DNA of 64,000 bases, taken from contig NZ_LSRE01000044.1 of NCBI RefSeq assembly GCF_001575205.1, positions 62,001 to 126,000 on the forward strand, given 5' to 3'. Below, piece after piece: positions 16,203-24,077 of this stretch (position 1 is its first letter; each line of letters starts with the position of its first letter). The notes under the pieces were generated by a model. That model was not told where the DNA came from. It saw nothing but the letters and a program-made list of their open reading frames with translations, and did not search any database. This DNA is from Tsukamurella pseudospumae (GTDB taxonomy: Bacteria; Actinomycetota; Actinomycetes; Mycobacteriales; Mycobacteriaceae). The position numbers and the translations under genes are program-made.

Positions 16203-17449
16203 CTCCCGCAGTGGGCGAGGACATGTTGCGCCGCGAGACGCCGCACGTCCTCGCCGCGCTCGTCCGCCGGTACGGCGACTTCGCCGCCTGCGAGGACGCG
16301 GTCCAGGAGGCTCTGGTCGACGCCTCGCGCCAATGGCCGGCCGACGGGGTGCCGGCGAAGCCGCGCGGATGGCTGGTGCGCGTGGCGTCGCGCCGGTACC
16401 TCGACGGCCACCGTCAGGACATCGCGCGGCTGCGGAGGGAACACCGAGTGGCGTTGCTCGACGGTGTCGACCGGGTCACCGATCCGGCTGCGCCACTGGA
16501 GGATCACGATGCGTCGTTGGAGGTCCTGACCTATTGCTGTCATCCCGCGCTCACCATCGAATCCCAGGTCACGCTCGCGCTGCGAACAGTGTTGGGGCTC
16601 AGCACGAAACAGATCGCTGCCGTCTACCTCATCCCATCGGCCACCGTCGGTCAGCGCATCAGCAGGGCGAAGGCGACGATCGACCTGCAGCACCGGCGGT
16701 TCCCACCACCCGCCACGCGGCAGGAACGCCTCCCGGCGGTGATGCACGCCCTGTACCTCATGTACACCGCGGGCCACAGCCGCTCCGTCGGTGGGCATCT
16801 GCTCGACGTCGATGTCACGACCGAGGCGATCCGCCTGGCGCGACTGCTGCACAACGAACTCCCCGAGGAGACCGAGACCGCCGGACTGCTGGCTCTGATG
16901 CTGCTCAGCGAGGCCCGTCGGCCGGCGCGCACCACGCCCGACGGTGACCTCGTCCCACTCCGGGACCAGGATCGGGGCCGCTGGGATCGCACCGGGGTCG
17001 CCGAGGGCGTCGTCCTCATCGAGGCGGCGCTTCCCACGGGGCCGGTCGGCCCCTATCAGTTGCAGGCCGCGATCTCCGCGGTGCACGCCGAGGCCCCGAC
17101 GTGGGAGCGGACGGACTGGCCGCAGATCGCCGCGCTCTACGCGATGCTCGCCCGGAGCGCCCCCTCCCCCGCCGTGATGTTGAACTACGCGGTGGCGATC
17201 AACGAGGTACACGGACCGGCGCGGGCTCTACGCATGCTGGAGCCCCTCCTGAACGATCCTCGCTTGCGGGGCAGCCACCGTCTGTACGCGGTGCGTGCGC
17301 CGATCCTCGAGGCCTTCGGCCGCCGCGACGAAGCCCTCGCCGACTACCGAACCGCCGCCAGACTGTGCACCAACATCCCCGAACAGCGCTTCCTCAACGC
17401 CCGGATCGAGGCTCTCGGGATCGAGCCCGACGGTGCCGGCCCCGCCTGA
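16199..17449 (+). CDS. ECF42-group RNA polymerase sigma factor with long C-terminal extension
   Basis: 416 residues. Region 2: 'HVLAALVRRYGDFAACEDAVQEALVDASRQWP'; region 4: 'LSTKQIAAVYLIPSATVGQRISRAKATI' (patterns). No anti-sigma gene is nearby. Instead a C-terminal helical extension of about 200 residues (TPR-like, 'YQLQAAISAVHAEAPTWERTDWPQIAALYAMLAR') is present, as known for ECF42, where it regulates activity in place of an anti-sigma factor. ATG 16199 has GGAGG (16182-16186) upstream and overlaps the DGPF gene stop. A 24-base hairpin at 17521-17544 follows. Confidence 0.92.
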   Translation: MTPAVGEDMLRRETPHVLAALVRRYGDFAACEDAVQEALVDASRQWPADGVPAKPRGWLVRVASRRYLDGHRQDIARLRREHRVALLDGVDRVTDPAAPLEDHDASLEVLTYCCHPALTIESQVTLALRTVLGLSTKQIAAVYLIPSATVGQRISRAKATIDLQHRRFPPPATRQERLPAVMHALYLMYTAGHSRSVGGHLLDVDVTTEAIRLARLLHNELPEETETAGLLALMLLSEARRPARTTPDGDLVPLRDQDRGRWDRTGVAEGVVLIEAALPTGPVGPYQLQAAISAVHAEAPTWERTDWPQIAALYAMLARSAPSPAVMLNYAVAINEVHGPARALRMLEPLLNDPRLRGSHRLYAVRAPILEAFGRRDEALADYRTAARLCTNIPEQRFLNARIEALGIEPDGAGPA

Positions 17450-17520
17450 TCCGCGCCCGGGCCGGGCTCATACCCCCAATGACCCGACATCGCGCGGGAG
17501 CTCAGCCCCGTGAAAGCAGA

Positions 17521-17544
17521 AAGCCGCCTCCGAAGAGGCGGCTT
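17521..17544. terminator. Strong bidirectional hairpin terminator
   Basis: AAGCCGCCTC-CGAA-GAGGCGGCTT followed by CTTT on the plus strand; on the minus strand the loop reads TTCG, a very stable tetraloop, with TCTGCTTT behind it. It ends tRNA-Asn (minus) and the sigma-factor unit (plus). Confidence 0.85.
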
Positions 17545-17549
17545 CTTTG

Positions 17550-17622
17550 CTCCCCCAACTGGACTCGAACCAGTAACCCTTCGATTAACAGTCGAATGCT
17601 CTGCCAATTGAGCTATGGGGGA
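17550..17622 (-). tRNA. tRNA-Asn (anticodon GTT)
   Basis: Cloverleaf on the minus strand: acceptor TCCCCCA/TGGGGGA, D-arm GCTCAATTGGCAGAGC, anticodon stem TTCGA/TCGAA with loop CTGTTAA (GTT = complement of 17587-17589), T-arm CTGGTTCGAGTCCAG. Discriminator G; CCA is not encoded. Followed six bases later by a TTCG-loop terminator. Confidence 0.95.
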
Positions 17623-17761
17623 TTGAACTTTGACCGAGATGAGACTCTAGCGCATGTGCGCGCGAGGATGCCAATCGCCTGGTCAGAGCCCTACCTCACC
17701 CGCGCCCGGGCCAACATCATCAGCACCGCCGGCACCGTCGACAAGGCCCGGGCGCGCACCG

Positions 17762-18352
17762 TCATCCGAGAGCAGCAGCAGAGGGCACCACGACGGCGAA
17801 CAGGTCCCCGATGCCGGCGAGGGCGCTGTCGTGCAGCTGACGGGCCGAGACGGCGCCGGCGGGCGAGAGGAGCGGCCGGGTCGCGCAGGCGTCGGCGACG
17901 ACGGTCGGCCGACTCCCGTGGAGGAACGCACCCTCCGCGGTGTACGCCACGCACATGTGGGTCATGAAGCCGGCGATCACCACCTGCGCGTTGCCCGCGG
18001 CGTCCACGAGGTCGCCCAGCTCCGTGCCGACGAAGGCGTTCGGTGCGGTCTTGACGACCACCCGCTCACCGTCGACCGGCGCGACGCGCGCGTGGATCGC
18101 GCCGATGTCCTCGCGGACGTCGTAGGGCGTCCCAGGGCCACCGTCGTTGACGACGTGGATCACGGTGGCCCCCGCGGCCCGGGCACGACGCAGAAGCGCC
18201 TCCGCGGCCGTCAGCGCGCTCTCCCAGCCCTCGAGCTCCATGACTCCCCGCGTGTACGTGTTCTGGTAGTCGACGAGGATCACGGTCGCCTCGGCCACCG
18301 TCGCCGGCTCGCTCCCGAAACCGTTGAGCTCCCGCAATGTACTGCGCGCCAT
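17762..18352 (-). CDS. Isochorismatase-like cysteine hydrolase
   Basis: 196 residues with the catalytic triad of the family: Asp in 'VILVDYQNTYTRG', Lys in 'VVVKTAPNAF', Cys in 'FMTHMCVAYTAEGAF', plus the cis-peptide region before the Cys. Such enzymes hydrolyse isochorismate, nicotinamide or small amides; the exact substrate is unknown. It is divergent from a GlxA-type regulator (113-base gap), a pairing seen often, so it is probably that regulator's target. Confidence 0.9.
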   Translation of the reverse strand: MARSTLRELNGFGSEPATVAEATVILVDYQNTYTRGVMELEGWESALTAAEALLRRARAAGATVIHVVNDGGPGTPYDVREDIGAIHARVAPVDGERVVVKTAPNAFVGTELGDLVDAAGNAQVVIAGFMTHMCVAYTAEGAFLHGSRPTVVADACATRPLLSPAGAVSARQLHDSALAGIGDLFAVVVPSAAALG

Positions 18353-18465
18353 GAATTCTCCTTCACATGTCCTGGAATCGCGATGACCCGATCAACGCTA
18401 CGAAGCGCACCGCGATGTCGCAATGACACGTATGCTGCAGATCCAGACATCAGAGGAGGGCGCGG

Positions 18466-19440
18466 ATGAACCGGCTGATCGTCGTCGTGATCTTCGACCA
18501 GGTCGACCTGCTCGACGTCACGGGACCCCCGGAGGTGTTCTCGTTGCTGCAACGCGAACTCGACCGGCCCACCGGCTACCGGGTACTCCTGGCTGCGGCC
18601 TCCATCGACCCCGTGACCACCTCCGCGGGCGTGCGCGTGCTCCCCGATGTCACCTTCGACGACGTACCGCGCACGGTGGACACGCTGATCGTGCCGGGCG
18701 CGGTCACCGTCGGGCAGGACCGACGGATCGCGGCCCTCGTCGACCCGGACGCCGCCGCGTTCGTCGCGCGCACGGCCCCGCGGTGCCGGCGGGTGGCGTC
18801 GGTGTGCGTGGGCGCCCACATCCTGGCCGCCGCCGGCCTCCTCGACGGTCGGCGCGCCACCACGCACTGGTCGACGGCGCAGCAACTGGCCGACGAGCAT
18901 CCGGAGATCACGGTCGACCCGGATCCGATCTTCATCCGCGACGGTGACATCTGGACGGGCGCCGGCCTCAGCGCCTGCCTGGATCTCGCGCTCGCGCTCG
19001 TCGCCGACGACTTCGGTGACGAGGCGGCGCAGCGGGTCGCCCGGCAATTGGTGGTCTACCTCAAGCGTCCCAGCGGTCAGAGCCAATTCAGTGTGCCGCT
19101 CGAGCAGGGCGGGGCGTCGCGACGCGTCGACGAACTGCGGCACCACATCCTCACCCACCTGGATCGCCCGCTGTCAGTGGGCGAGCTCGCGGCGCACCTG
19201 CACCTCAGCGAGCGCCAACTCACGCGGGTGTTCAGGACCGAGCTCGGGACGACGCCCGCGGCCTACGTCGAGGCGGCGCGGGTGGAGGCCGCCCGCAATC
19301 TGCTCGAGACCACCGACGACACCGTCGCCCGTGTCGCCGCGACGTGCGGGTTCGGCACCGTCGACACCCTGGCCCGAGCGTTCCGCCGGACCCTGAGCAT
19401 CACCCCCGCGCAGTACCGCGAACGGTTCCGGATCCGCTGA
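18466..19440 (+). CDS. GlxA-family regulator (DJ-1/PfpI domain plus AraC helix-turn-helix)
   Basis: 324 residues. Residues 1-190 form a DJ-1/PfpI-like amidotransferase fold ('VVVIFDQVDLLDVTGPPEVF', 'VASVCVGAHILAAAGLLDGRRATTHW'); the Cys of 'SVCVGAH' occupies the elbow but regulators of this family are not known to be catalytic. Residues 225-320 hold two AraC helix-turn-helix motifs ('SVGELAAHLHLSERQLTRVFRTELG', 'VARVAATCGFGTVDTLARAFRRTLSITPAQYRERF'). GAGGAGGG precedes the ATG. Likely controls the divergent isochorismatase gene. Confidence 0.93.
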   Translation: MNRLIVVVIFDQVDLLDVTGPPEVFSLLQRELDRPTGYRVLLAAASIDPVTTSAGVRVLPDVTFDDVPRTVDTLIVPGAVTVGQDRRIAALVDPDAAAFVARTAPRCRRVASVCVGAHILAAAGLLDGRRATTHWSTAQQLADEHPEITVDPDPIFIRDGDIWTGAGLSACLDLALALVADDFGDEAAQRVARQLVVYLKRPSGQSQFSVPLEQGGASRRVDELRHHILTHLDRPLSVGELAAHLHLSERQLTRVFRTELGTTPAAYVEAARVEAARNLLETTDDTVARVAATCGFGTVDTLARAFRRTLSITPAQYRERFRIR

Positions 19441-19457
19441 CCCCGGACACACGAACG

Positions 19458-19510
19458 CCCTCGGGGAGGCCTCCGAGGCGCCTGTGGCGCTCCGAGGGCC
19501 TCCCCGAGGG
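19458..19510. terminator. Long hairpin between convergent genes
   Basis: Outer arms CCCTCGGGGAGGCC / GGCCTCCCCGAGGG (14 bp), an imperfect middle and inner GCGCC-TGT-GGCGC. It lies between the GlxA gene stop (19440) and the lipoprotein stop (19529) and can act on both strands. Confidence 0.85.
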
Positions 19511-19528
19511 AGTCATGCGATCCGACTG

Positions 19529-21151
19529 TTAGGAACCGGTCGAGCAGGTGCCTGCCTTGACCTGAGCCGGCGTGCACACGGTCGCGTCGGCACCAGCGGT
19601 GACACCGGCGCTCACAGCGGGCTTCTGGGTCGCCTGCGTGCGGGTCGCGGCCTGCGGGGTCACGGCCGGGGCCGTGGTCGTGGTCGTGGCGGCCGGAGCC
19701 TGGGTGGTCTCCTGAGCCTGCGTGGTCTCAGGCGCCTGAGGCTTCGTCACCGTGGTCTCCGGAGCCTGCGTCGTGGTCTGCGCCTGCGTCGGCGCAGCCG
19801 GACGCTCCGCCGGCTTGGTGGTGGTCGTGGTGGCACCGGCACCGCCGGTCACGCTGCCACCCGCACCACCGGTCACGGTGCCGTTGCCCGCACCGGCGCC
19901 GCCGGTCACGTTGCCACCCGCACCACCGGAGACGGTGCCGTTGCCCGCACCGGCGCCGCCGGTCACGTTGGCGCCCGCACCACCGGTGACGGTGCCGTTA
20001 CCCGCGCCACCGTTGACGGTGGCACCCGCGTTGCCCTGGACCTCGACGCGGTTGGCGTTGTCCGAGCTGGGCTTCGCGACGGTCGCCTGGACCGACGTAC
20101 CGATCGCCTCGTTCAGCGACGCGGTGGTGCCGGCCTGGATCGTCGCACCCTGCAGGGCGACGGGCAGCGGCGCGACGACGCTGGCGTCGAGGTTGACGTT
20201 GCCGGTCACCTTGGCGCCGGGGAGCGCGAGAACGGGCTCCACCTTCGCCGAGGTCGGCAGCGGCTGCAGCACGACACCGGGGGCGACGGGCGCCGTCACG
20301 GTGGTGGTCGTGGTGGTCGACGTCGTGGTCGTGGAGGTGTAGATCGGAGCGGTGATCCGGTCCTGGTCACGGACCTCGACGACGCGACCCGGGGTGACCG
20401 CCCACACGGGGTAGTACGGGTCGTTGAACTTCGGGTTCGCGTGGCGGTACGGGTTGTTGCCCAGGTTGATGCCGATGGACACCGAGATCAGCGGCTGCGG
20501 CTTCGGCTGGGTCCAGCTCTTGGGGTAGACCCAGAACACGGGCACGTCGACGTGGAAGTCGGCCTCGAACCACGGCTTCGGGTAGCTGGGCTTCTCCCAC
20601 GGACGGGGCTGGCCCGGGTGCCACGGCTTCACGCCGAGCTGACGGCCGTACAGGGTGTAGCAGGTCTGGGTCTGGACCTCGGTGCTGACGCTGCCACCCG
20701 GAGTGGTGGAGGTCTGCTTCCACGAGCCGGTCTCACAGATCTGCTGGTAGATCGCGATCTCGTCGCGGGTGTAGTTCCACGGCTTGTAGTTCGCCGGGCG
20801 GACCATCGGCGCCGGGGGTGCGGGCTGGGGCGCGACGCGGATGCCCGGGATCTTGGGCGCGGCCGGGTAGTAGACCGTGGTGTTGTTGCTGGTCGAGGTG
20901 ATCGTGCCCTGCGGCAGACCCGAGTTCGCGACGGCCTGCGCGGCGACCGCGTTGCCGACCATCGTGACGCCCTTGGGCGGCACGGCGACACCGTCGGTCT
21001 GGAAGGCGCCGGGGTTCGCGGTGAACTGGTCACCGGTCACGGGCTGGAAAGCGACGGGGCTGTCTCCGCCGGTCGACTTGCCACACCCGGCGAGGAGGCC
21101 CGCCACGGCCACGACGGCGAACGACGCGGCTCCGATCTTCTTCGTATTCAT
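19529..21151 (-). CDS. Large lipoprotein with Gly-rich tandem repeats, unknown family
   Basis: 540 residues. Signal peptide with lipobox LLAGC (Cys about 23), so it is probably anchored to the outer face of the membrane. Residues 110-280 are rich in Trp/Tyr/Pro ('KPWNYTRDEIAIYQQICETGSW', 'KPWHPGQPRPWEKPSYPKPWFEADF'), unlike any family I recognise. A Thr-rich linker leads to three 19-residue repeats of the form GNGTV-x-GGAG-x-x-V-T-GGAGA (DNA 19846-20016), a Thr/Gln/Pro-rich stalk and a short C-terminal CxxxxxxxxxC loop. Start ATG 21151 gives the lipoprotein signal; an in-frame upstream GTG (21220) would not. Confidence 0.85.
   Translation of the reverse strand: MNTKKIGAASFAVVAVAGLLAGCGKSTGGDSPVAFQPVTGDQFTANPGAFQTDGVAVPPKGVTMVGNAVAAQAVANSGLPQGTITSTSNNTTVYYPAAPKIPGIRVAPQPAPPAPMVRPANYKPWNYTRDEIAIYQQICETGSWKQTSTTPGGSVSTEVQTQTCYTLYGRQLGVKPWHPGQPRPWEKPSYPKPWFEADFHVDVPVFWVYPKSWTQPKPQPLISVSIGINLGNNPYRHANPKFNDPYYPVWAVTPGRVVEVRDQDRITAPIYTSTTTTSTTTTTTVTAPVAPGVVLQPLPTSAKVEPVLALPGAKVTGNVNLDASVVAPLPVALQGATIQAGTTASLNEAIGTSVQATVAKPSSDNANRVEVQGNAGATVNGGAGNGTVTGGAGANVTGGAGAGNGTVSGGAGGNVTGGAGAGNGTVTGGAGGSVTGGAGATTTTTKPAERPAAPTQAQTTTQAPETTVTKPQAPETTQAQETTQAPAATTTTTAPAVTPQAATRTQATQKPAVSAGVTAGADATVCTPAQVKAGTCSTGS
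19846..20016. repeat. 57-bp tandem repeats inside the lipoprotein gene
   Basis: About three imperfect copies encoding the 19-residue unit GNGTV-x-GGAG-x-x-VTGGAGA. Differences between copies are mostly single substitutions (T/S, A/G). The copy number could vary between strains by slippage. Confidence 0.7.
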
Positions 21152-21298
21152 GTGGTTCCCATCCTTGGGTGATTCGACGGTGCGCTGTCGCGCCCCGCTG
21201 GACTCTCGGACTCGATTCACACGCTCTATACGGACCTTGCCACGGATCGTTACAGCCCGCGGTAAGTATTTCGAGAAGTTCAGGGTTGTCCCGGAGGT

Positions 21299-22123
21299 TC
21301 AGTACAGCGGGCGCACAGAGAAGACCTGTAGCTTCTGCGGCGCGCCCTTGGCCTTGAACCGGCGGGGTCGCACCTGGTAGCGATCCCTTTCCGCGATGGA
21401 GAAGACCGTCTCGGACGCGAGCACCTCTCCCCCGTTCGCTGCCTCCGCGACCCGGGCGGCGATGTTCACGTCGACCCCGATCAGGTCGCCCTTGACCCGC
21501 CGCGGCGTGCCCGTGTGCAGGCCCGCGCGCAATGTCGGGCGGTAGTCCTCGGCGAGGTCGATCATGCCGACGGCCTCGATCACCTCGTACGCGGCCTCGA
21601 TCGCACTGTCGCCGTCGAAGGCGGCCAGGGCACCGTCGCCCATGGTCTTGACGATGACGCCGCCGTGCCGCTCGACGATCTCCTTGGTGGTCTTGTTGAC
21701 CGCGTGCAGCAGCCGCACGATGTCGTCGTCCGAGCGCTCCAGCGCCCACGTCGAGAAGGCCACCAGATCGGTGAAGAGGATGGTGATCGGCTTCGGCGGC
21801 AGGTAGTCGCGGTCGCGCCGGCTGATCATCGCCTGCCAGGTGGCCGTCGCGAGGGTGCCGAGCTCGCGGGTGACCGTCGGCTCGTCGCCCACGATCCGGT
21901 CCACCAGCTTCGACAGCCGTTCCGTCGACTCCGCGTCGGGCTGGAACAGTTCCTTCTTGGGGCCGCCGGGCATGTTCTCCCGGGCCGCGCGGACCAGCCC
22001 CGTCATCGCCTTGCTGCGGTTCGCGGCGTGCGCCGCCGCGGCCCCCTTGGCCAGCATCTTCCGCCCCTTGCGGGGCTCGGGCCCGGCTGCGTCGTCGGGC
22101 AGCGCGAGAGCGTCGTCAGCCAT
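21299..22123 (-). CDS. Class III adenylate/guanylate cyclase
   Basis: 274 residues, cytosolic. After a 110-residue helical N-terminus the cyclase domain runs to the end: first metal Asp in 'ITILFTDLVAFSTWA', second in 'VKTMGDGALAAFDG', transition-state Asn/Arg in 'GVDVNIAARVAEAA'. So the two-metal and transition-state residues are all present and it should be active. No receptor or HAMP domain, so soluble sensing or constitutive. Mycolata carry many such cyclases. Next to but not overlapping the lipoprotein gene (147-base gap). Confidence 0.9.
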   Translation of the reverse strand: MADDALALPDDAAGPEPRKGRKMLAKGAAAAHAANRSKAMTGLVRAARENMPGGPKKELFQPDAESTERLSKLVDRIVGDEPTVTRELGTLATATWQAMISRRDRDYLPPKPITILFTDLVAFSTWALERSDDDIVRLLHAVNKTTKEIVERHGGVIVKTMGDGALAAFDGDSAIEAAYEVIEAVGMIDLAEDYRPTLRAGLHTGTPRRVKGDLIGVDVNIAARVAEAANGGEVLASETVFSIAERDRYQVRPRRFKAKGAPQKLQVFSVRPLY

Positions 22124-22153
22124 GCGGTCGAGCGTAGTCGTCCGGTCCTGCGG

Positions 22154-22351
22154 CTACGACGATGCCCATCCCTCGCGCCGCGCGCCGTAACGCGCCGCGC
22201 ACACGTAGACGTCGAGCTCCGCCGCCGAGTTGAGCACCGCCTTGACCACCCGCCACACCCCGAGACTCGCCCGGCGACCCGCCGGCGGCCGGATTCCCAG
22301 GTTGAAGTAGCCGCTGCGCACGTCGTAGTGGTCGAGCACTCGTACCCCCAT
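22154..22351 (-). CDS. Small hypothetical protein
   Basis: 65 residues, basic, 'VRVLDHYDVRSGYFNLGIRPPAGRRASLGVWRVVKAVLN' in pattern. I recognise no family. Third codon positions are almost all G/C, which argues for real coding, and it lies just upstream of the cyclase (31-base gap) on the same strand, so it may be the first gene of that unit. The ribosome site is weak. The rest of 22124-22455 shows nothing else. Confidence 0.55.
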   Translation of the reverse strand: MGVRVLDHYDVRSGYFNLGIRPPAGRRASLGVWRVVKAVLNSAAELDVYVCAARYGARREGWASS

Positions 22352-22442
22352 GTCCGTTTCGGGTGATCCGCATCACACGTTAGAACGAGTTCCTCCGTTC
22401 TGGATCGAAACGGCGCACGACGCGCCGGACCGGCGTGTTCGG

Positions 22443-22448
22443 TAGCTT
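22443..22448 (+). promoter_or_regulatory. -10 element of a leaderless transcript
   Basis: TAGCTT seven bases before ATG 22456, with no ribosome site between. This spacing puts the transcription start at or next to the ATG. Confidence 0.4.
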
Positions 22449-22455
22449 CGGCTCC

Positions 22456-23001
22456 ATGTCCGAGGACCTGTCGTTCCCGATCTCGACGGTGCGTCTGCGG
22501 CTGCGGCCGTACCGCGACGACGACATCGAATGGATGCACCGCGTGTTCTCCCAGCCCGAGGTAGCGCGGTACCTCCTCGACGAGCCGTGGTCGCGCGAGG
22601 TCGCGGCCCGCAAACTCGCGGAGCGCCTGGAACGAACCGGCTTGGAAACAGAGAGCAGGTCGCTCTCGCTCGTCGTCGAGCTCGACGGTGCGCCGATCGG
22701 CACAGTCCTGCTGTGGCGCACCGACGACGGGAACCACAAGGCCGGGATGGGCTGGTCGTTCGACCCCGCGCACCACGGCCACGGCTACGCGCGTGAGGCA
22801 GCGCAGGCACTGGTCGACCTCGCCTTCGATCACTACGGCCTGCGGCGCGTCACGGCGAACATGGACGGCCGGAACTCCGCCTCCGCGCGCGTCGCCGAGG
22901 CGATCGGCATGCGGCGCGAGGCTGTCCTCCGCCAGGACTTCTTCAGCAAGGGCGAGTGGACCGACGACGTCGTCTACGGCATCCTGCACGCGGATAGGTA
23001 G
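22456..23001 (+). CDS. GNAT-family N-acetyltransferase (RimJ-like)
   Basis: 181 residues. 'TVRLRLRPYRDDDIEWMHRVFSQPEVARYL' and acetyl-CoA binding 'GMGWSFDPAHHGHGYAREAAQALVDLAFD' (patterns; H-G-x-G-Y-A replaces the usual Q/R-x-x-G-x-G/A), then 'RVTANMDGRNSASARVAEAIGMRREA'. Resembles ribosomal-protein or antibiotic acetyltransferases; substrate not known. An in-frame start seven codons earlier (22435) is possible; I chose 22456 because TAGCTT lies at the leaderless spacing. Confidence 0.9.
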   Translation: MSEDLSFPISTVRLRLRPYRDDDIEWMHRVFSQPEVARYLLDEPWSREVAARKLAERLERTGLETESRSLSLVVELDGAPIGTVLLWRTDDGNHKAGMGWSFDPAHHGHGYAREAAQALVDLAFDHYGLRRVTANMDGRNSASARVAEAIGMRREAVLRQDFFSKGEWTDDVVYGILHADR

Positions 23002-23099
23002 ACGGGCCTGCGCAGGTGTCGGCACGCGCCCGGCCGCCGGGATCGGGTTCGACGGTGCGCGGGTACTATCGAGCCGCTGCGGGCCCCGCCCGCGCGTCG

Positions 23100-23176
23100 G
23101 GGGCAGTAGCTCAGTCGGTTAGAGCCGCGGACTCATAATCCGCTGGTCGTGGGTTCGAGCCCCACCTGCCCCACCA
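23100..23176 (+). tRNA. tRNA with CAT anticodon (elongator Met or Ile2), CCA encoded
   Basis: Acceptor GGGGCAG/CTGCCCC, D-arm GCTCAGTCGGTTAGAGC, anticodon stem GCGGA/TCCGC with loop CTCATAA (CAT at 23134-23136), T-arm GTGGGTTCGAGCCCCAC, discriminator A, CCA 23174-23176. It is not the initiator (normal first pair). CAT may be read as Met or, if modified to lysidine, as Ile; I cannot decide. Confidence 0.93.
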
Positions 23177-23318
23177 CATCTCCTGCGATCAAACCGCGTG
23201 TCATCTGATCGAATGAATCTCAGCCCGACGACGTGGCGAAAATCAGTCATACTTGGCCAATTCCCCCTCTGCCAGGTCTAGAACGTCCCCCATAAATAGC
23301 AAGCGAAGACATTCTTCA

Positions 23319-23347
23319 TTGTCGGCGAGCATCCGGAGGCGTACTGT
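23319..23347 (+). promoter_or_regulatory. Candidate sigma-70 promoter of the secreted protein
   Basis: TTGTCG (23319-23324), 17-base spacer, TACTGT (23342-23347), 38 bases before ATG 23386. Rest of the 209-base gap after the tRNA is A/T-richer than the surroundings and holds nothing else I can name. Confidence 0.4.
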
Positions 23348-23385
23348 CAGGCAACCCCGACAGTCGTGCACGAAAAGGAGTTTCC

Positions 23386-23904
23386 ATGTTCGCCGCTACC
23401 AAAGGTCGATCTGCCTATTTCCGCACACTCGCAATTGTCGGACTCACCGCGTCAGCCACGCTCGCGGTCGCTCCCGCCGCCAATGCCGATTATTTCCTGG
23501 TCGATCAAGACAGCTTCAACTTCGTCAACGCGAATCAAGGCGTGCGGGCAGCAGGTTACGTGAACTGGTACCAAGGCGCGCGAACGCTCCGCCCTGACGT
23601 GTTCCGTGGTCAATTCACCAACGGCTCGACGGTTCGCCTGGCGCGTACAGGTTGCGCGTATGTGCAAATTGGCTGGAATACCCTCACAGGCTCAGCGAGC
23701 TGGCCACCCGCAGGGAGTGCGAGCACCACCAGCGATGGATGGTACCGCCAATGCGGATCAGCCGGGACTGCGATAGACCTCGCAGGCCAATCGTATGCCT
23801 CTACAAGATTATTCCGCGTATGCCTGAACATCGGCTACAGCGCGAGCGCTTCTCAACCCCGTTCGTGGCAATCCAACTGGTGCGCAATTGAAGGTGGCCG
23901 GTAA
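23386..23904 (+). CDS. Small secreted cysteine-containing protein, unknown family
   Basis: 172 residues with a Sec signal ('LAIVGLTASATLAVAPAANA-D', cleavage about residue 34). The mature part (about 138 residues) is rich in Trp, Tyr, Ser and Asn and has four Cys (in 'RTGCAYVQIGW', 'WYRQCGSAG', 'FRVCLNIGYS', 'SNWCAIE'), probably two disulfides, in a beta-sandwich-like alternation. AAGGAG precedes the ATG. Codon use and base composition are clearly less GC-rich than neighbours, and it follows a tRNA gene, so acquisition by transfer is possible. No family recognised. Confidence 0.8.
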   Translation: MFAATKGRSAYFRTLAIVGLTASATLAVAPAANADYFLVDQDSFNFVNANQGVRAAGYVNWYQGARTLRPDVFRGQFTNGSTVRLARTGCAYVQIGWNTLTGSASWPPAGSASTTSDGWYRQCGSAGTAIDLAGQSYASTRLFRVCLNIGYSASASQPRSWQSNWCAIEGGR

Positions 23905-24065
23905 AGTAGCCACTGTAGCGATCCGAGAATCGCCCGACTTACCGCTCATCCAGGTTCGTCACTATTCGATGTGGACGGCGTTCAGCAGATTCGCCTGCCG
24001 ACGAAGCTGATGGCTGCCCACCAATCGCACCGCTTCTCGCGACAAAACCGGTTGCCGCCGCCAGA

Positions 24066-24071
24066 TACGTT
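24066..24071 (+). promoter_or_regulatory. -10 element of a leaderless transcript
   Basis: TACGTT, six bases before the GTG at 24078, no ribosome site. Confidence 0.45.
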
Positions 24072-24077
24072 GGATCC

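Noticed and set aside
19846-20016. Possible CRISPR-like repeats
   Set aside because: Repeats are in-frame, 57 bp, without unique spacers, and code for Gly/Thr-rich protein repeats.
23100-24077. Genomic island integrated at the CAT tRNA
   Set aside because: No integrase and no copy of the tRNA 3' end found downstream; only one gene has unusual composition.
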